Of a DNA stretch of 64,000 nucleotides, positions 62,191-64,000 are shown one piece after another (within the stretch, counting starts at the first letter, position 1; every line of letters starts with the position of its first letter). The position numbers and the translations under genes were made by a program. The notes below the pieces were generated by a model that did not search any database, had not been told where the DNA came from, and worked only from the letters and a program-made list of their open reading frames with translations. The stretch comes from Corticium candelabrum. Lineage: Eukaryota > Porifera > Homoscleromorpha > Homosclerophorida > Plakinidae. The stretch is from the NCBI RefSeq assembly GCF_963422355.1, contig NC_085098.1:2008632-2072631 (forward strand), given 5' to 3'.

Positions 62191-63709
62191 TATGTTCTAG
62201 TATACTTACTCATTGGAAAAAAGAAAACAACCCACAGTGATGGTGTTTACTGACTTTCATCCAAGTGTTAATTAATTATTTAGTGCTTTGCCTGCATTGG
62301 TTTACAGCTTTGTAAAGTAAACAGTTGCTCTTCTGCTTTGCAAGGTTGATGTCAATGTTCAGTGTTTTTACTGTAAAAGCAGGGAGTTAGTTTCTTGTGG
62401 TAAAATTATACGGAGAATTGGGCATTAGTGAATTATCAGCCTGTCCTACACTCTTAAGGTCTAATAGGAAACAGAGCCAATCAATGCGTCAAGAATCAGT
62501 CATAAGACAACCTATGTTTGTCACATGACTTTGGGGCTGTTCCTAGTAATTACACTATGGCCTAACCTAGGGCGCACTTCTTTATTCTCCCACAACCTAA
62601 TCCGGTTGAGTTTGTGGACATCTACTGGTTTCTTTATCTCCACAACCTAATCCGGTTGAGTTCATCTTAACCCCACAAACTAATCCACCCCCACTGGGTG
62701 GAGACTAAAGAAATGTGCCCGTAGTCTGGCGGAGCCAGGCCTCTCCTTTTCTACTTTGGTAGCCCGAAAAGGGGAGGGGCTGGCTACGTGAAACTTTTCC
62801 TACTAAATCCATAATATAACTAAAGCTGCATACTGTTTTAGCGTACGCTAGGAGGCGGATAATAGTATGTGGCCACAAAAATGTCGTCTTCCAATAAAAT
62901 GCGTATTGGTTGTTTGTATAAATCACGTCCACGCCCATGCTGGTTGTTAGACCACGCCTACTTCCCGTAAACCGCAAACCTCCTACTGATCGGATTAACA
63001 TGATCGGAGAGTACATTATCGGAGGTAACATCATACTATAAGTCATCTAATATATCGATTCTATCAAGTCACCAGTCATTCATTCCTGATATTTCAAAAG
63101 TGACCTTACCACATGCACGCAAAGTGCTCTTACTAAAACCCACCCATCAATTCTGCCGTCTAGCCACAACAGTTACAATTAGCAGATTTGTTATTTCCAA
63201 GTCCACTAGGCACTAGCGAACTGCGTAGGTCATACAGTGTACGTAAGTTACATGCACGAATTTCGTAGGGTCTGGGAAGTGCCGTTTTGACGTAGATCAC
63301 GTAAAAATACGTAGGAGTAGCAGCCCCGTGTGTTGTACTGTACCTATTTGCAAAATGCAAACCTCGGCACATTGCTAAAAATTGTTGCGGGGAATTTCCT
63401 AATCCGGGCACTAGCTTAGCGGTTTTCAGTCGATCAAATGAGACGAGAACGCCGCCGGCTTTCGCTTGTTAGGAACTGCAAGGTTGTTTTTCTTTAATTA
63501 AAGAAACTGCAACTTATTTATTAACTATTAGAATTCAGTATTTTAATTAATTAATCAAGTTTTGACACATTTCATTGCGATAGACGACTTTGCTGTAAGC
63601 AAAAGCGTCCTGTTCACTAATTAGCTAAACACTGCAGCCGCAGCCCTATGTTGCAATTCAACTAGAACTTAATTTTTCGGTCTGTTTATGTTAAATTTGT
63701 TTTAGAAAC
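62191..63709. other. Intergenic stretch upstream of the HMG-box-like gene
   Basis: No supported exon. It contains two direct copies of a 23-bp unit (listed separately) and AT-rich sequence before 63700. Confidence 0.5.
62590..62662. repeat. Two direct copies of a 23-bp unit
   Basis: CCACAACCTAATCCGGTTGA plus GTT occurs at 62590-62612 and 62640-62662. A partial third copy (CCCACAAACTAATCCACC) follows at about 62673. Confidence 0.85.
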
Positions 63710-63875
63710 ATGGAGCGAGCACTTGCATATGGATACGTGAAGTTTTGTCAGCAAGAGAAACCTCGGATAGTGAAATCATGTCCCTACTTGACAGAAACTA
63801 AAGTGAAAATGATAATGAAAAAGAAATGGTGCCAGTTGGCGTCAGATGCAAAGCAGGAGTTCCAAACGAAGAAAG
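63710..63875 (+). CDS. HMG-box-like protein, first coding exon (gene leaves the window)
   Basis: The ATG at 63710 opens a frame to a GT donor at 63876. It encodes MERALAYGYVKFCQQEKPRI, then PYLTETKVKMIMKKKWCQLA, then SDAKQEFQTKK. This has the shape of an HMG box: a hydrophobic F-x-x-F/Y-type start, an R/K-P pair, and helix 2 ending KKKWxxLxxxxKxxF, with the conserved Trp. The rest of the protein lies beyond the window. A sponge or other invertebrate HMGB- or UBF-like protein is possible. The single box is not enough to name it. Confidence 0.5.
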
Positions 63876-64000
63876 GTACAAGTGCGGTAGTTGTCTGTTT
63901 GATTGATTAAATATAATTTGTGCTGTCAGTAAATTTAAATATGCATCGACAAGTTGATACTCTGTGATGGAGTGACTTACATGTATTAGCAACAAAGTTC

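Overview
The window is animal genomic DNA, AT-rich, with spliced genes on both strands. Introns have canonical GT/AG ends and microsatellites and DNA-transposon fragments are abundant. The gene set (SREBP, p62/SQSTM1, NDFIP, CHIC, POMP, mitochondrial intermediate peptidase, an Ig-domain protein) is metazoan. A nuclear copy of mitochondrial ND4, the compact introns and the mobile-element mix suggest an early-branching marine invertebrate, most likely a sponge. The phylum is inference. Reading frames were checked by hand across every splice junction given for the main genes.

Layout, left to right. 1-420: last exon of an amidohydrolase-family gene. 1020-1241: ND4-derived mitochondrial insertion that begins with a perfect fold-back palindrome. 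1711-2913: seven-exon mannose-6-phosphate-receptor/ATG27-like transmembrane protein. 3172-6790: broken Ty3/Gypsy-type fossil. 6969-9754: broken LINE carrying an endonuclease-like C-terminus. 9755-12560: microsatellites and a decayed second copy of the receptor tail. 12561-13702 (minus) and 14337-23974 (plus): SQSTM1 and SREBF, head to head over about 630 bp. 24954-29320 (minus): MIPEP. 29321-36100: gene-poor, with a 23-bp AT minisatellite, a decayed zinc-finger exon and a decayed kinase-like gene. 36101-48405: nested mobile DNA, described below. 48593-49900: NDFIP-type membrane adaptor. 50514-52513 (minus): secreted three-Ig-domain protein. 53063-54080 (minus) and 54255-56127 (plus): POMP and CHIC, head to head. 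56128-63709: no recognised gene. 63710 onward: first exon of an HMG-box-like gene that leaves the window.

The nested region is a Ty3/Gypsy element (minus strand, short terminal repeats about 105-113 bp) hit by two DNA transposons. One is a 663-bp non-autonomous element with long terminal inverted repeats and a perfect 8-bp target duplication. The other is a 7.5-kb PIF/Harbinger element with DDE transposase and MADF-BESS genes. The transposase intron of the latter has in turn received a LINE on the opposite strand.

Several host genes concern membrane traffic and protein turnover: a lysosomal-sorting-receptor-like protein, the selective-autophagy receptor p62, the NEDD4 adaptor NDFIP, the Golgi/vesicle protein CHIC, the proteasome assembly factor POMP, and the Golgi-activated lipid regulator SREBP. 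Three of these loci carry a CACGTG box close to a start codon. This resembles the CLEAR element bound by TFEB/MITF-type factors in other animals; co-regulation here is a hypothesis.
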